From positions 62,001-126,000 of the forward strand of contig NZ_JAGPXX010000007.1 of the NCBI RefSeq assembly GCF_018070345.1: a stretch of 64,000 nt of DNA, read 5' to 3'. The translations under genes and the position numbers were made by a program. Below are positions 35,679 through 45,514 of the stretch, piece after piece. Positions within the stretch are counted from its first letter, which is position 1. Each line of letters starts with the position of its first letter. A model generated the notes under the pieces. The model did not search any database. It saw only the letters and a program-made list of their open reading frames with translations, and had not been told where the DNA came from. This stretch comes from Streptomyces sp. F63 (lineage in GTDB: Bacteria; Actinomycetota; Actinomycetes; Streptomycetales; Streptomycetaceae).

Positions 35679-36344
35679 TCAGCCGGCCGGCGGGTGCGGC
35701 CGCTCCAGGGCCAGCGCGGGTCCGATGGCGTCGAGATGGCACTCGGTGAGCCGGCGCAGCGCCTCGGCGCTCGCGTCCGGCCCCGCGCCCCAGACGCGTC
35801 CGGTCATCCGCATTACGCCGGTGAAGGCGGCGACGAGGACCCGCGGGCGGAGGTCGCGGGCCGGGTCCGCCCCGGCCCGGCGGGCGATGTCGCGGACGAG
35901 CCGGTCCTCCAGCTCCGCCGAGCGGCACATCGCGGTGGCGAGCAGGGCCGGTGTCGACTCGATGACCTGGTACATCCGCATGTGCAGCCCGGGCTCCACG
36001 GTCTCCCCGACGGCCGCCCCGAAGGTGTCCCAGGTGACGGAGACGGCCCGGCGCAGCGCGGTCAGCGGGGGCTCGCAGTCCGGGCGGGCGCCGAAGGCGT
36101 CGAGGAAGTGCTCCTCGACGAGGTCGTGGACGGAGAAGGCGACCGCCTCCTTGCCGGCGAAGTAGCGGAAGAAGGTCCGCTGGGAGACCCCGGCGGCCTC
36201 GGCGATCTCGTCGACCGTCGTCTCCTCGTAGCCCCGGGTGGTGAAGAGTTCCAGGGCCGAGCGGATCAGCGCGTCACGGGTGTGTCTCTTCTTGCGTTCG
36301 CGCAGCCCGTCCGGTGCCGCGCCCGCGGGGTGCCCAGTCGCCAC
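35679..36344 (-). CDS. TetR family regulator
   Basis: A 221-residue repressor. The N-terminal helix-turn-helix is at about residues 22-70 (DALIRSALELFTTRGYEETT, VDEIAEAAGVSQRTFFRYFA). The variable C-terminal domain would bind an inducer. It starts at GTG and is divergent from an MFS exporter; the 137-base gap carries the dyad TGACAGTT/AACTGTCA overlapping the exporter promoter, so it most likely represses the exporter and itself. Confidence 0.9.
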   Translation of the reverse strand: MATGHPAGAAPDGLRERKKRHTRDALIRSALELFTTRGYEETTVDEIAEAAGVSQRTFFRYFAGKEAVAFSVHDLVEEHFLDAFGARPDCEPPLTALRRAVSVTWDTFGAAVGETVEPGLHMRMYQVIESTPALLATAMCRSAELEDRLVRDIARRAGADPARDLRPRVLVAAFTGVMRMTGRVWGAGPDASAEALRRLTECHLDAIGPALALERPHPPAG

Positions 36345-36419
36345 CTTCGGGCCGCCTCTCGCTCGGTTCCGCCGCTGTTCTCCCAGTGTTCTCCCTGCTC
36401 GGGGAGGGTGTGAGTAGCG

Positions 36420-36474
36420 TGACAGTTACCGGCCCGGGAAACGGTTTGTCAACTGTCAGTCGCTGCCATAATCT
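36420..36474 (+). promoter_or_regulatory. Exporter promoter with TetR-type dyad, leaderless
   Basis: TTGTCA (36446-36451) and TAATCT (36469-36474) are separated by exactly 17 bases. The exporter ATG is at 36482, only eight bases past the -10 box, so the transcript would begin at or next to the start codon without a ribosome site. The dyad TGACAGTT (36420-36427) and AACTGTCA (36451-36458) brackets the -35 box, fitting repression by the divergent TetR protein. Confidence 0.65.
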
Positions 36475-36481
36475 CCGGGCC

Positions 36482-38086
36482 ATGACGTCTCAGACCACCG
36501 TCGCCGACGACGCGGCGCCGGACCTCACGAAGCCCGGGCCCCGCAAGGGCCTGCGGGGACACCCCTGGCTCACTCTTCTCTCCGTCGCGATCGGCGTGAT
36601 GATGGTCGCCCTCGACGGCACGATCGTCGCGATAGCCAACCCCGCGATCCAGCAGGACCTCGGGGCCTCGCTCGCCGACGTCCAATGGATAACCAACGGC
36701 TATCTGCTCGCCCTCGCCGTCTCGCTCATCACGGCGGGCAAACTCGGTGACCGCTTCGGCCACCGCCAGACCTTCCTCATCGGCATCGCCGGCTTCGCCC
36801 TCGCCTCGGGCGCCATCGGCCTCTCCGCGAGCGTGCCGCTGGTGGTCGGCTTCCGCGTCCTCCAGGGCCTCTTCGGCGCGCTGCTGATGCCGGCCGCGCT
36901 GGGTCTGCTGCGGGCCACCTTCCCGGCCGAGAAGCTCAACATGGCCATCGGCATCTGGGGCATGGTCATCGGCGCCTCCACCGCGGGCGGCCCGATCGTC
37001 GGCGGTCTGCTGGTGGAGCACGTCAGCTGGCAGTCGGTCTTCTTCATCAACGTGCCGGTGGGTATCGCCGCCCTGCTGATGGGCGTGCTGATCCTGCGGG
37101 ACCACCGCGCCGAGAACGCGCCGCGCTCCTTCGACATCCCCGGCATCGTGCTGCTGTCGGCCGCGATGTTCTTCCTCATCTGGGCGCTCATCAAGGCCCC
37201 CGCCTGGGGCTGGGGCGACGGGCTCACCCTGGGCTTCCTGGCCGCCGCGGTGGTCACCTTCGCGGTGTTCGCCGTCTGGGAGACGAAGGTCCGCGAACCG
37301 CTGATCCCGCTGGGGATGTTCCGCTCCGTGCCGCTGTCCGCGGGCACGGTGCTCATGGTGCTGATGGCCTTCGCCTTCATGGGCGGGATCTTCTTCGTCA
37401 CCTTCTACCTGCAGAATGTGCACGGCATGAGCCCGGTGGACAGCGGGCTCCACCTGCTGCCGCTCACCGGCATGATGATCGTGTCCTCGCCGGTCGCCGG
37501 CGCCCTCATCACCAAGGTCGGCCCGCGCGTTCCGCTGGTCGGCGGCATGGTGTTCACGGCCGCCGCCATGTTCGGCATGTCGACCCTGGAGCCGGACACC
37601 GGCAGCGGCGTCATGTCCCTGTGGTTCGTCCTCCTGGGCCTCGGCCTGGCGCCGGTCATGGTCGGCGCGACCGAGGTGATCGTCGGCAATGCGCCGTTGG
37701 AGCTCTCCGGTGTGGCGGGCGGTCTGCAGCAGGCCGCGATGCAGGTCGGCGGCAGCCTCGGCACGGCCGTGCTCGGCGCCACCATGGCCTCCCGGGTCGA
37801 TGCCCAGTTGCCCGGCAACTGGGCGGACGCCCAGCTGCCGCCGGTGACCCCGGAGCAGATGGCGAAGATGTCCGAGGCCGTGGAGGTGGGCATGCCGCCG
37901 CTCACCAAGGAGACGCCGCCGCAGCTCGCCGAGATCATCACCGGTGTCACCCACGAGACGTTCGTGTCCGGCATGGGCTTCTCGTTCACCGTCGCGGGCG
38001 GGGTCGCCGTCCTCGCCGTCGTGGTCGCCCTCTTCACCAACCGGGGCGTCAACGCCGGGGCCGGTGCCGGGGGCGCGCACATCTGA
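36482..38086 (+). CDS. MFS drug efflux transporter, 14-TMS DHA2 family
   Basis: A 534-residue proton-coupled exporter of the EmrB/QacA group. Motif D1/C regions are visible: MMVALDGTIVAIANPAIQQD in the first helix, GKLGDRFGHRQ in the loop between helices 2 and 3 and GIWGMVIGASTAGGPIVGGL in helix 5. Fourteen hydrophobic segments can be counted. The start ATG at 36482 has no ribosome site, in keeping with leaderless translation. Control by the divergent TetR regulator is likely. Confidence 0.92.
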   Translation: MTSQTTVADDAAPDLTKPGPRKGLRGHPWLTLLSVAIGVMMVALDGTIVAIANPAIQQDLGASLADVQWITNGYLLALAVSLITAGKLGDRFGHRQTFLIGIAGFALASGAIGLSASVPLVVGFRVLQGLFGALLMPAALGLLRATFPAEKLNMAIGIWGMVIGASTAGGPIVGGLLVEHVSWQSVFFINVPVGIAALLMGVLILRDHRAENAPRSFDIPGIVLLSAAMFFLIWALIKAPAWGWGDGLTLGFLAAAVVTFAVFAVWETKVREPLIPLGMFRSVPLSAGTVLMVLMAFAFMGGIFFVTFYLQNVHGMSPVDSGLHLLPLTGMMIVSSPVAGALITKVGPRVPLVGGMVFTAAAMFGMSTLEPDTGSGVMSLWFVLLGLGLAPVMVGATEVIVGNAPLELSGVAGGLQQAAMQVGGSLGTAVLGATMASRVDAQLPGNWADAQLPPVTPEQMAKMSEAVEVGMPPLTKETPPQLAEIITGVTHETFVSGMGFSFTVAGGVAVLAVVVALFTNRGVNAGAGAGGAHI

Positions 38087-38442
38087 GGCGGCGGCGGGCG
38101 GGTTCGCGGCCGCCCGGCGGCCGGGAGGCCGGGGAGGCCCCGGCGGGCAGTCCGGCAGTCCGGTAGTGCGGTAGTGCGGCAGTCCGGCAGTCCGGACCCG
38201 TGGGCACCCCGGCAGTCGGCGCGGACAGGCGTCCGGAACAGTCAACTCCATTTACCGCCAGTCCCGTTGGGGTCATCCCCGGCGGGACTGTCGTCCGTCC
38301 GGGTGGCATCGCCCGGAGACCCTTGGCGGCGGAGGGGGCGGCCGGAGAGGCTCGTCGTGGAAGCGCCGCCGGGCATCCGCCCGCCGGCCGGCTGTATGCC
38401 CGCGCCCCGGCGGCGCGGCATCTCACGGGGGAGTGATCCTTG
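38087..38442. other. Intergenic region with 8-bp tandem repeats
   Basis: About 355 bases. It starts with GC-rich inverted sequence after the exporter stop, then holds the six-unit 8-bp repeat at 38144-38191, then the promoter region of the I36-like gene. No coding frame is convincing. Confidence 0.55.
38144..38191 (+). repeat. Six tandem 8-bp units (CCGGCAGT type)
   Basis: Six consecutive 8-mers: CGGGCAGT, CCGGCAGT, CCGGTAGT, GCGGTAGT, GCGGCAGT, CCGGCAGT. The units differ at one or two positions, mirrored around the centre. It follows the MFS exporter stop by 58 bases. Slippage could change its length. Confidence 0.85.
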
Positions 38443-38955
38443 ATGCGCCATGTCCTGACGACCGCCGCCCTGACCGCCGCCGCGGCGGCCACCACCCTGG
38501 TCACGGCAGGTCCGGCCGCCGCCACGTCCGCTGCCGCCGCGCCGGCCGCCGCCGACGAGTACGCGACCGTGTCCGCGGCACCCGCGGCACGGCCCGGACC
38601 CGCCGCACCGGCCACAGGGCCCGCGGCGCCGGCCACGGGCCCCGCCGCACGGGCCGCCGGCCCCGCGCCCTCCTCCGGCTCCTGCCCGTCCGGGGCGTTC
38701 TGCCTCTGGGACCACCACGGCTACAGGGGCACCCGCAGCGCCCACGAGCTCTCCGGCACGGACATCGAGAGCTGCATCCCGCTGCCCGCCGGTGCCTCGG
38801 CGGGCTCGCTGGCCAATCGCACCGGCCGGCCCGTCACCACGTACCAGAGCGCCGAGTGCGGGGAGACGGGCGAGTTCGACACCTACCCGGGCGGCGGCAC
38901 CTGGGTGCCCGACTCCCCGTACCGGGTCCGGGCGTTCAAGATCTGGGAGAACTGA
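38443..38955 (+). CDS. Secreted peptidase inhibitor family I36-like protein
   Basis: A 170-residue exported protein. A signal peptide covers residues 1-28 (Ala/Thr-rich core). A low-complexity Ala/Pro/Thr stretch (about 30-75, with two repeats of APATGPA) leads to a compact Cys-containing domain: CPSGAFCLWDHHGYRGT, SCIPL, SAECGETG, ending VRAFKIWEN. This is the crystallin-like fold of I36 inhibitors related to streptomycete metalloprotease inhibitor. ATG at 38443 has GGGGAG upstream. Its last 20 bases overlap the convergent channel gene. Confidence 0.82.
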   Translation: MRHVLTTAALTAAAAATTLVTAGPAAATSAAAAPAAADEYATVSAAPAARPGPAAPATGPAAPATGPAARAAGPAPSSGSCPSGAFCLWDHHGYRGTRSAHELSGTDIESCIPLPAGASAGSLANRTGRPVTTYQSAECGETGEFDTYPGGGTWVPDSPYRVRAFKIWEN

Positions 38956-39748
38956 CTCCCGGCCCGCCGCCGTTCCGTCCGGCCGGCTCCGGGACGGCGG
39001 CGCCGCTCGCCCCGGCCGCCGCGAGCTCCGCGCGCAGGGACTTGACCTCGGCGGTGAGCTCCGCGATGGCCGCCGTCTGCCGCTGCTCCTCGGCGTTCTC
39101 GCGGTCGAACTGGGCGATGAACCAGGCGGCGATGTTCGCGGTGACCACACCGAGCAGGGCGATACCGGAGAGCATCAACCCGACCGCCAGCACCCGGCCC
39201 AGCCCGGTGGTCGGGGCCAGATCGCCGTAGCCGACGGTGGTCATGGTCGTGAACGACCACCACACCGCGTCGCCGAACGTCTTGATGCTCCCCTCGGGGG
39301 CGTCCCGTTCCACTTCCAGGACGGCCAGCGAGCCGAACAACAGCAGCCCGGCGCACGACCCGGCCACATAGGTGGTGAGGCGGATCTGGGCGGTGGCCGC
39401 CGCCAGCCGCGCCCGGTGCCCCGCCAGCAGCAGCCCGGAGACCAGCCGCAGCAGCCGCAGCGGCTGGAGCAGCGGGAGGGCCACGGCGAGGACGGCGAGC
39501 GGATTCTCACGGAGGAACCGCAGCTTCCGGGGGGACAGGTGCAGCCGGACGGCGAGATCCGCGGCGAAGGCCGCCCAGACCCCCCATTCCACCGCCCGGC
39601 CGGCCTCGCGCACCCACGGATCACTGTCCGGCAGCACGATCGGCACGGCGTAGGCGGCCGCGAACAGCAGGGACAACGCCAGCAGCGGTCCCTGGGTACG
39701 GCGCTCCCAGCGCTCCCTCTTCCGCAGGCCGGACGGTGTCTCACTCAT
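38936..39748 (-). CDS. Two-pore-type/voltage-gated-like potassium channel
   Basis: A 270-residue channel subunit. Membrane helices S1-S4-like segments occupy about residues 22-125 and the pore module 128-215, with the potassium selectivity filter TVGYGD at 171-176. The C-terminal part is a coiled coil (QRQTAAIAELTAEVKSLRAE). ATG at 39748 is the clear start. The tail overlaps the convergent I36-like gene. It would set membrane potential or potassium efflux. Confidence 0.9.
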   Translation of the reverse strand: MSETPSGLRKRERWERRTQGPLLALSLLFAAAYAVPIVLPDSDPWVREAGRAVEWGVWAAFAADLAVRLHLSPRKLRFLRENPLAVLAVALPLLQPLRLLRLVSGLLLAGHRARLAAATAQIRLTTYVAGSCAGLLLFGSLAVLEVERDAPEGSIKTFGDAVWWSFTTMTTVGYGDLAPTTGLGRVLAVGLMLSGIALLGVVTANIAAWFIAQFDRENAEEQRQTAAIAELTAEVKSLRAELAAAGASGAAVPEPAGRNGGGPGVSSPRS

Positions 39749-39820
39749 GGTGTGAATCGTATGGGAGTGCGGGGGAAGGCGGAGAGCAGCCCGAATTCGA
39801 CAACCCTTTGGAGGGACGAG

Positions 39821-40132
39821 ATGGCGGGCATCGGACACAGCAGTACGCGCAGGCACCCCCGTGAGAGCGGCCGGATGTGGTCGCGGAGCGGGCCGGATCG
39901 CGCGTCACTGGGCATCATCGGCCTCGTCTGCGCGATCGCCGGGTTCTTCGTCCTGGGCATCGTGCTCGGACCGGCGGCGATCGTGGCCGGCTGGCTGTCG
40001 ATGGGCCGCCGCTGGGACTTCCGCGGTGCCTCGGTACCGGCACTGGTCGCGGTGGTCCTCGGTGCCATCGACACGGTGATGGCCGTCCTCCTGCTGGCCG
40101 GGGTCGGGGGCGCCGGCGGCGGCGTCTTCTGA
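39821..40132 (+). CDS. DUF4190 small membrane protein
   Basis: A 103-residue protein with two hydrophobic helices (residues 29-58 and 70-95) linked by WLSMGRRWDFRG, the DUF4190 layout. ATG at 39821 follows GGAGG with good spacing. Function is unknown. It is convergent with aceE across about 190 bases. Confidence 0.85.
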   Translation: MAGIGHSSTRRHPRESGRMWSRSGPDRASLGIIGLVCAIAGFFVLGIVLGPAAIVAGWLSMGRRWDFRGASVPALVAVVLGAIDTVMAVLLLAGVGGAGGGVF

Positions 40133-40324
40133 CCGGGCGGTCCCGAGCGGCGCCCGGCGCGGAGGACATGACACGAAGGGCCGGGCCCGGACGCTGTGCG
40201 GCGTTCCGGGCCCGGCCCCTGGTCGTCTCTGTGTCCTGGTGGGCTCGGCGGGTGCCGCGCGGGGTGCTTCCGGCGGCTGCCGGGTCGCACTCCCGCGCGG
40301 TCACGCCGCGCCGCCGTCACGCGG

Positions 40325-43057
40325 TCAGGCGTCGCCGCCCTCCGTGCCCGGGTGGGCCGCCGCCGGGTCCAGCAGCTGATAGCGGTCGATCGCCTGCTTC
40401 AGCACGGAGCGGTCCACCTTCCCGTCCCGCGCCAGCTCGGTCAGGACCGCCACCACGACCGACTGCGCGTCGATGTGGAAGAAGCGCCGGGCCGCGCCGC
40501 GGGTGTCCGCGAAGCCGAAGCCGTCCGCGCCCAGCGACTGGTACGTCCCCGGCACCCAGCGGGCGATCTGGTCCGGTACCGCCCGCATCCAGTCGGACAC
40601 GGCCACCTTCGGGCCCTCGGCGTCCGCCAGCTTGCTGGTGACGTACGGGACGCGCTGTTCCTCCTCGGGGTGGAGCAGATTGTGCTCCTCCACCGCGATG
40701 GCTTCCTTGCGCAGCTCGTTCCACGAGGTGGCCGACCAGACGTCCGCCCGGACGTCCCACTCCTCGGCGAGGATGCGCTGCGCCTCCAGGGCCCACGGCA
40801 CCGCGACACCGGACGCCATGATCTGCGCCGGGATCATGCCCCGCGCGCCCTGCTTCAGGCGGTAGAGGCCCTTGAGGATGCCCTCGACGTCCACGTTCTC
40901 CGGCTCGGCCGGGTGCTGGATCGGCTCGTTGTAGACGGTGAGGTAGTAGAAGACGTCCTCGCTGTTCTCGCCGTACATCCGGCGCAGACCGTCCTCGACG
41001 ATGTGCGCGATCTCGTACGCGTACGCCGGGTCGTAGGCCACGGCGGCCGGGTTGGTGGAGGCCAGCAGCTGGGAGTGGCCGTCCGCGTGCTGGAGGCCCT
41101 CACCGGTCAGCGTGGTGCGGCCGGCGGTGGCGCCGAGCACGAAGCCGCGCGCGAGCTGGTCGGCCATCTGCCAGAACTGGTCGCCGGTCCGCTGGAAGCC
41201 GAACATCGAGTAGAAGACGTAGACCGGGATGAGCGGCTCGCCGTGCGTGGCGTAGGCCGAGCCGGCGGCGATCAGCGAGGCCGTGCAGCCCGCCTCGGTG
41301 ATGCCGTCGTGCAGCAGCTGGCCGGTCGGCGACTCCTTGTAGGAGAGCAGCAGCTCGCGGTCCACGGACTCGTACTGCTGGCCCAGCGGGTTGTAGATCT
41401 TCGCCGACGGGAAGAGCGAGTCCATGCCGAAGGTGCGGTACTCGTCGGGGGCGATCGGCACGAAGCGCTTGCCGATCTCCTTGTCCCGCATGAGGTCCTT
41501 GAGCAGCCGGACGAAGGCCATGGTGGTGGCGATCTGCTGCTGCCCGGTGCCCTTCTTCAGCGTCGCGTACGTCTTGTCGCCCGGCAGCACCAGCGGCTTC
41601 GACCGCACCACGCGGGTCGGCACATAGCCGCCCAGCGCCTTGCGGCGGTCGTGCATGTACTGGATCTCCTCGGAGTCCGGCCCCGGGTGGTAGTACGGCG
41701 GGGCGCCGGACTCCAGCTCCTTGTCGGGGATCGGCAGGTGCAGCCGGTCGCGGAACATCTTCAGGTCGTCGACCGTCAGCTTCTTCATCTGGTGGGTCGC
41801 GTTGCGGCCCTCGAAGTTGGGGCCGAGCGTCCAGCCCTTGACGGTCTGGGCGAGGATCACCGTCGGCTGGCCCTTGTGCTCCTTGGCCGCCTTGTACGCC
41901 GCGTAGATCTTCTTGTGGTCGTGGCCGCCGCGCCCCAGGTGGAGGATCTGGTCGTCGGTCATGTCCTCGACCATCTTGCGCAGCCGCTGGTCGTCCCCGA
42001 AGAAGTGCTCGCGGATGTACGCGCCGGTCTCGGTGGCGTACGTCTGGAACTGGCCGTCGGGGGTGGTGTTGAGCTTGTTGACCAGGAGGCCGTCCCGGTC
42101 CTGGGCCAGCAGCGGGTCCCAGGTGCGGTCCCAGACCAGCTTGATGACGTTCCAGCCGGCGCCGCGGAACTGCGACTCCAGCTCCTGGATGATCTTGCCG
42201 TTGCCGCGCACCGGGCCGTCGAGCCGCTGCAGGTTGCAGTTCACCACGAAGGTGAGGTTGTCCAGGCCCTCGCGGGCGGCGATGGAGAGCTGGCCGATCG
42301 ACTCGGGCTCGTCCATCTCGCCGTCGCCGAGGTAGGCCCAGACGTGGGAGCCGGAGGTGTCGGCGATGCCGCGCGCCTCCATGTAGCGGTTCATCCGCGC
42401 CTGGTAGATCGCGCCGAGGGGGCCGAGACCCATGGAGACGGTGGGGAACTCCCAGAAGTCCGGCATCGACCGCGGGTGCGGGTAGCTGGAGAGGCCGTGG
42501 GGGGCCTTGGACTTCTCCTGGCGGAAGCCGTCGAGCTGTGCCTCGGAGAGCCGGTCCAGCAGGTAGGCGCGGGCGTAGACACCGGGGGAGGCGTGGCCCT
42601 GGAAGAAGATCTGGTCGCCGCCGTCGCCGGCGTCCTTGCCGCGGAAGAAGTGGTTGAAGCCCACGTCGTAGAGGGAGGCCGAGGAGGCGAAGGTGGCGAT
42701 GTGGCCGCCGACGCCGATGCCCGGGCGCTGGGCGCGGGAGACCATGACGGCCGCGTTCCAGCGGGTCGCGTTCAGGATCTTGCGCTCGATCTCCTCGTTG
42801 CCGGGGAAGAACGGCTCGTTCTTGGTCGCGATGGTGTTGACGTAGTCCGTGCTGCGCATCTCGGGGACCGCGACGCGTTTGGCGCGCGCCCGCTCGATGA
42901 GGCGGAGCATCAGGTAACGGGCGCGTTCCCGGCCTCGCTCATCGACGGCTGCGTCGAGGGAGTCGAGCCATTCCTGGGTCTCCTCGGGATCGAAGTCCGG
43001 GACCTGGCTGGGAAGACCGCCAATGATGATCGGGTTGCGATCGGATGCGGAAGCCAC
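40325..43057 (-). CDS. aceE: Pyruvate dehydrogenase E1 component, homodimeric
   Basis: A 910-residue thiamine diphosphate enzyme that decarboxylates pyruvate for acetyl-CoA formation. The ThDP motif is [14 protein letters not shown] and on to VVNCN. The start region [20 protein letters not shown] and [20 protein letters not shown] are typical AceE segments. The GTG at 43057 ([14 protein letters not shown]) has AAGGAA upstream; an extension of 11 codons is possible but unlikely. It stands alone, as in other streptomycetes, where E2 and E3 are encoded elsewhere. Confidence 0.96.
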   Translation of the reverse strand: MASASDRNPIIIGGLPSQVPDFDPEETQEWLDSLDAAVDERGRERARYLMLRLIERARAKRVAVPEMRSTDYVNTIATKNEPFFPGNEEIERKILNATRWNAAVMVSRAQRPGIGVGGHIATFASSASLYDVGFNHFFRGKDAGDGGDQIFFQGHASPGVYARAYLLDRLSEAQLDGFRQEKSKAPHGLSSYPHPRSMPDFWEFPTVSMGLGPLGAIYQARMNRYMEARGIADTSGSHVWAYLGDGEMDEPESIGQLSIAAREGLDNLTFVVNCNLQRLDGPVRGNGKIIQELESQFRGAGWNVIKLVWDRTWDPLLAQDRDGLLVNKLNTTPDGQFQTYATETGAYIREHFFGDDQRLRKMVEDMTDDQILHLGRGGHDHKKIYAAYKAAKEHKGQPTVILAQTVKGWTLGPNFEGRNATHQMKKLTVDDLKMFRDRLHLPIPDKELESGAPPYYHPGPDSEEIQYMHDRRKALGGYVPTRVVRSKPLVLPGDKTYATLKKGTGQQQIATTMAFVRLLKDLMRDKEIGKRFVPIAPDEYRTFGMDSLFPSAKIYNPLGQQYESVDRELLLSYKESPTGQLLHDGITEAGCTASLIAAGSAYATHGEPLIPVYVFYSMFGFQRTGDQFWQMADQLARGFVLGATAGRTTLTGEGLQHADGHSQLLASTNPAAVAYDPAYAYEIAHIVEDGLRRMYGENSEDVFYYLTVYNEPIQHPAEPENVDVEGILKGLYRLKQGARGMIPAQIMASGVAVPWALEAQRILAEEWDVRADVWSATSWNELRKEAIAVEEHNLLHPEEEQRVPYVTSKLADAEGPKVAVSDWMRAVPDQIARWVPGTYQSLGADGFGFADTRGAARRFFHIDAQSVVVAVLTELARDGKVDRSVLKQAIDRYQLLDPAAAHPGTEGGDA

Positions 43058-43510
43058 GCTGTTCCTTCGCTTTTCGGTCGTGCTGTGCACGTCATGGATT
43101 CGTGCTCTGGTGGTGTCGCGCCGCCTCCATCGTGGACCGCAGAGGCGAAAACGTCATCTCTACTGATCGGTAATAACCACGGTACTGCGCGGTAACCGCC
43201 ACTCTGTGAGACAACGGGGGGTTCCGGCCGACTTGGGTGGCTCGGCCGACCGCAACCCTACGCCTCGCCGGAGCCCCGGCCGGATGCCGGTCCGCTCCCC
43301 GGACGGGGGTTTGGCGCCCACCCCCGAAATGCGCCGGAAATGCCGGACTGGGACCATGGCCGGGGAGTGCGTCTTGCGGCGACAAGTCAACGTTTGGGCG
43401 GGATAAGGGGCCAGGTACTTGCGCGATCCGCCCGGCCCGTGTGGACTACGCCCAAGCCTCGCGTGCGCGTGGGGTGCGAAGAACACTCGAAACACGACAG
43501 GAGGCAATCC
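43058..43510. other. Divergent intergenic region, aceE to DUF3052
   Basis: About 450 bases holding both promoters. A conspicuously AT-rich patch with GGTAATAACC and GGTAACC lies at 43169-43198 on the aceE side and may be an operator. The DUF3052 side is ordinary. No gene is seen. Confidence 0.5.
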
Positions 43511-43951
43511 GTGAGCGCGACCGCGGACCACGCGGAGGAGCGGACCAACCCTGCCGCCAGGCTGGGTTTCCAGCCCGGACAGGTGGTCCAGGAGCTCGGT
43601 TACGACGACGACACCGAGCAGGATCTGCGTGCGGCCATCGAGGAACTGACCGGCACGGAGCTCGTCGACGAGGACTACGACGACGTGGCCGACGCCGTGG
43701 TGCTGTGGTTCCGAGAGGACGACGGCGACCTGACGGACGCGCTGGTGGACGCCACCACCATGATCGACGCGGGTGCCCCGATCTGGCTGCTGACGCCGAA
43801 GACCGGCCGTGACGGCTATGTCGAGGCCAGTGAGATCGGCGAGGCCGCTTCCACCGCCGGGCTGGCGCAGACCAGCAGCGTCAGCGCCGGCAAGGACTGG
43901 GCGGGCAGCCGCCTCGTCACCCCGAAGGCGGCCCGCTCCGGAAAGCGGTAG
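43511..43951 (+). CDS. DUF3052 family protein
   Basis: A 146-residue actinobacterial protein of unknown role. It contains ARLGFQPGQVVQELGYDDDT, VLWFREDDGDLTDALVDA and PIWLLTPKTGRDG, characteristic of DUF3052. The GTG has an AGGAGG site. It is regularly found beside aceE in Streptomyces. A strong hairpin follows its stop. A regulatory or RNA-polymerase-associated role has been suggested for relatives, but nothing in the sequence proves it. Confidence 0.88.
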   Translation: MSATADHAEERTNPAARLGFQPGQVVQELGYDDDTEQDLRAAIEELTGTELVDEDYDDVADAVVLWFREDDGDLTDALVDATTMIDAGAPIWLLTPKTGRDGYVEASEIGEAASTAGLAQTSSVSAGKDWAGSRLVTPKAARSGKR

Positions 43952-43996
43952 CCGGCCCCCGGCCCGGCCCCGAGCCGTACCGGATACCGGAAGCGT

Positions 43997-44033
43997 CCTG
44001 TGCCCCCGCGGTGATCCACCGCGGGGGCACAGG
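43997..44033 (+). terminator. Terminator after DUF3052
   Basis: A 17-bp perfect stem (43997-44013 with 44017-44033) with the three-base loop ATC, 46 bases after the stop codon. Confidence 0.9.
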
Positions 44034-44178
44034 GCATCCCGGGCTCCCTTCCGCGCCCGTCCCGGGCGGGTGCCGCCCGGCCCGCCGCGGGCGGTGCCCG
44101 GCCCCCGGCGCGAAGGGGAACCGCGCAGTGGAAGACTGGGGCGCGACCGGTAACCACGACGAGAGGAACGCGCACCCC

Positions 44179-44637
44179 ATGGCGATCGATGTCGGCACCG
44201 AGGCCCCTGACTTCGAGCTCAAGAACCAGCACGGTGAGCTCATCAGGCTCTCCGACTTCCGCGGTGAGAAGAACGTCGTCCTCCTCTTCTACCCCTTCGC
44301 CTTCACCGGCGTCTGCACCGGCGAGCTCTGCGCCCTCCGCGACGAACTGCCGCAGTTCGTCAACGACGACGTGCAGCTGCTCGCCGTCTCCAACGACTCC
44401 CCGTTCTCGCTGCGGGTCTTCTCCGAGCAGGAGAACCTGGAATACCCGCTGCTCTCCGACTTCTGGCCGCACGGTGAGACCTCGCGCGCCTACGGCGTCT
44501 TCGACGAGGAGAAGGGCTGTGCCGTGCGCGGCACCTTCATCATCGACAAGGAGGGCGTGGTCCGCTGGACGGTCGTCAACGGCCTGCCGGACGCCCGGGA
44601 CCTGAACGACTACGCCAAGGCGCTCGGCGCGCTCTGA
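44179..44637 (+). CDS. Peroxiredoxin, BCP/AhpE type
   Basis: A 152-residue thiol peroxidase. The peroxidatic Cys46 is in FAFTGVCTGELC and Cys51 follows after four residues, the spacing of atypical two-Cys bacterioferritin-comigratory proteins. It reduces hydrogen peroxide and organic peroxides in the cytoplasm. The ATG at 44179 has a GAGAGGA site. It stands just before the Ter locus but is probably transcribed separately. Confidence 0.92.
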   Translation: MAIDVGTEAPDFELKNQHGELIRLSDFRGEKNVVLLFYPFAFTGVCTGELCALRDELPQFVNDDVQLLAVSNDSPFSLRVFSEQENLEYPLLSDFWPHGETSRAYGVFDEEKGCAVRGTFIIDKEGVVRWTVVNGLPDARDLNDYAKALGAL

Positions 44638-44797
44638 CCGCTCCGCGTACGCACGGTGATCCCCGGGGGGAACGGGCCGGTCGCGAAGCCTGTCCCCCCG
44701 GGTGGCCGCTCACTAGGATCGGCCCGTTGATCCGATGTCATCGCACGACGGGGGCGGGGCGGTCTTCCTCCCGCCCCTCGAATCCAGGGGAGGACTT

Positions 44798-45373
44798 GTG
44801 GGAGTCAGTCTCAGCAAGGGCGGGAACGTCTCTCTGAGCAAGGAGGCGCCGGGCCTGACCGCCGTCACCGTCGGTCTCGGCTGGGACGTCCGCACCACCA
44901 CCGGCACCGACTTCGACCTCGACGCCAGCGCGCTCCTGACGAACGCGGAGGGCAAGGTCGTCTCCGACCAGCACTTCGTCTTCTTCAACAACCTGAAGAG
45001 CCCCGACGGCTCCGTCGAGCACACCGGCGACAACCTCACCGGTGAGGGCGAGGGCGACGACGAGGCCATCAAGGTCAACCTCGCCGCGGTGCCCGCGGAT
45101 GTCGCCAAGATCGTGTTCCCGGTCTCGATCTACGAGGCCGAGAGCCGGCAGCAGAGCTTCGGCCAGGTGCGGAACGCCTTCATCCGTGTGGTGAACCAGG
45201 CCGACAACAACGAGCTGGCCCGCTACGACCTGACGGAGGACGCCTCGACGGAGACCGCCATGGTCTTCGGCGAGCTGTACCGGCACGGCTCGGACTGGAA
45301 GTTCCGGGCCATCGGCCAGGGCTACGCCTCCGGTCTGCGCGGCATCGCGCAGGACTTCGGTGTCAACGTCTGA
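44798..45373 (+). CDS. terD: TerD family protein
   Basis: A 191-residue calcium-binding stress protein. It starts at GTG with GGGGAGGA upstream ([20 protein letters not shown]) and shows the TerD calcium-site motifs [29 protein letters not shown] and [12 protein letters not shown]. TerD proteins help cells resist tellurite, oxidative stress and phage, and in Streptomyces affect differentiation. It is the first of two tandem TerD genes here. Confidence 0.95.
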   Translation: MGVSLSKGGNVSLSKEAPGLTAVTVGLGWDVRTTTGTDFDLDASALLTNAEGKVVSDQHFVFFNNLKSPDGSVEHTGDNLTGEGEGDDEAIKVNLAAVPADVAKIVFPVSIYEAESRQQSFGQVRNAFIRVVNQADNNELARYDLTEDASTETAMVFGELYRHGSDWKFRAIGQGYASGLRGIAQDFGVNV

Positions 45374-45467
45374 GCACCGCGTCAGCGTCTGAGAAACGTC
45401 ACCGCCCGGCGCCGCGCCTCCCGTCACACGGAGGTGCGGCGCCGGGCGCGGCAGGGTCGGCAAGCCC

Positions 45468-45491
45468 GCAAGGCAGCAAGGCAGCAAGGCA
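45468..45491 (+). repeat. Three tandem copies of GCAAGGCA
   Basis: Three exact 8-bp copies followed by a broken fourth, lying 24 bases before the start of the second TerD gene, immediately upstream of its ribosome site. Copy-number change would alter the leader length. Confidence 0.9.
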
Positions 45492-45514
45492 ACAAGAAGG
45501 GGGAGGAACAGATC

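Noticed and set aside
35290..36165. Long frames on both strands in the hydrolase-TetR gap
   Set aside because: Low-complexity arginine and proline sequence, no ribosome sites, partial overlap with the TetR gene.
40196..43195. A 999-codon frame on the plus strand opposite aceE
   Set aside because: It is the complement of a strongly conserved AceE gene and has no recognisable motifs or ribosome site; long antisense frames are expected at this GC content.
44179..44637. Peroxiredoxin as part of the Ter operon
   Set aside because: It has its own ribosome site and a 160-base gap before terD, and no sign of coupling; kept as a separate neighbour.
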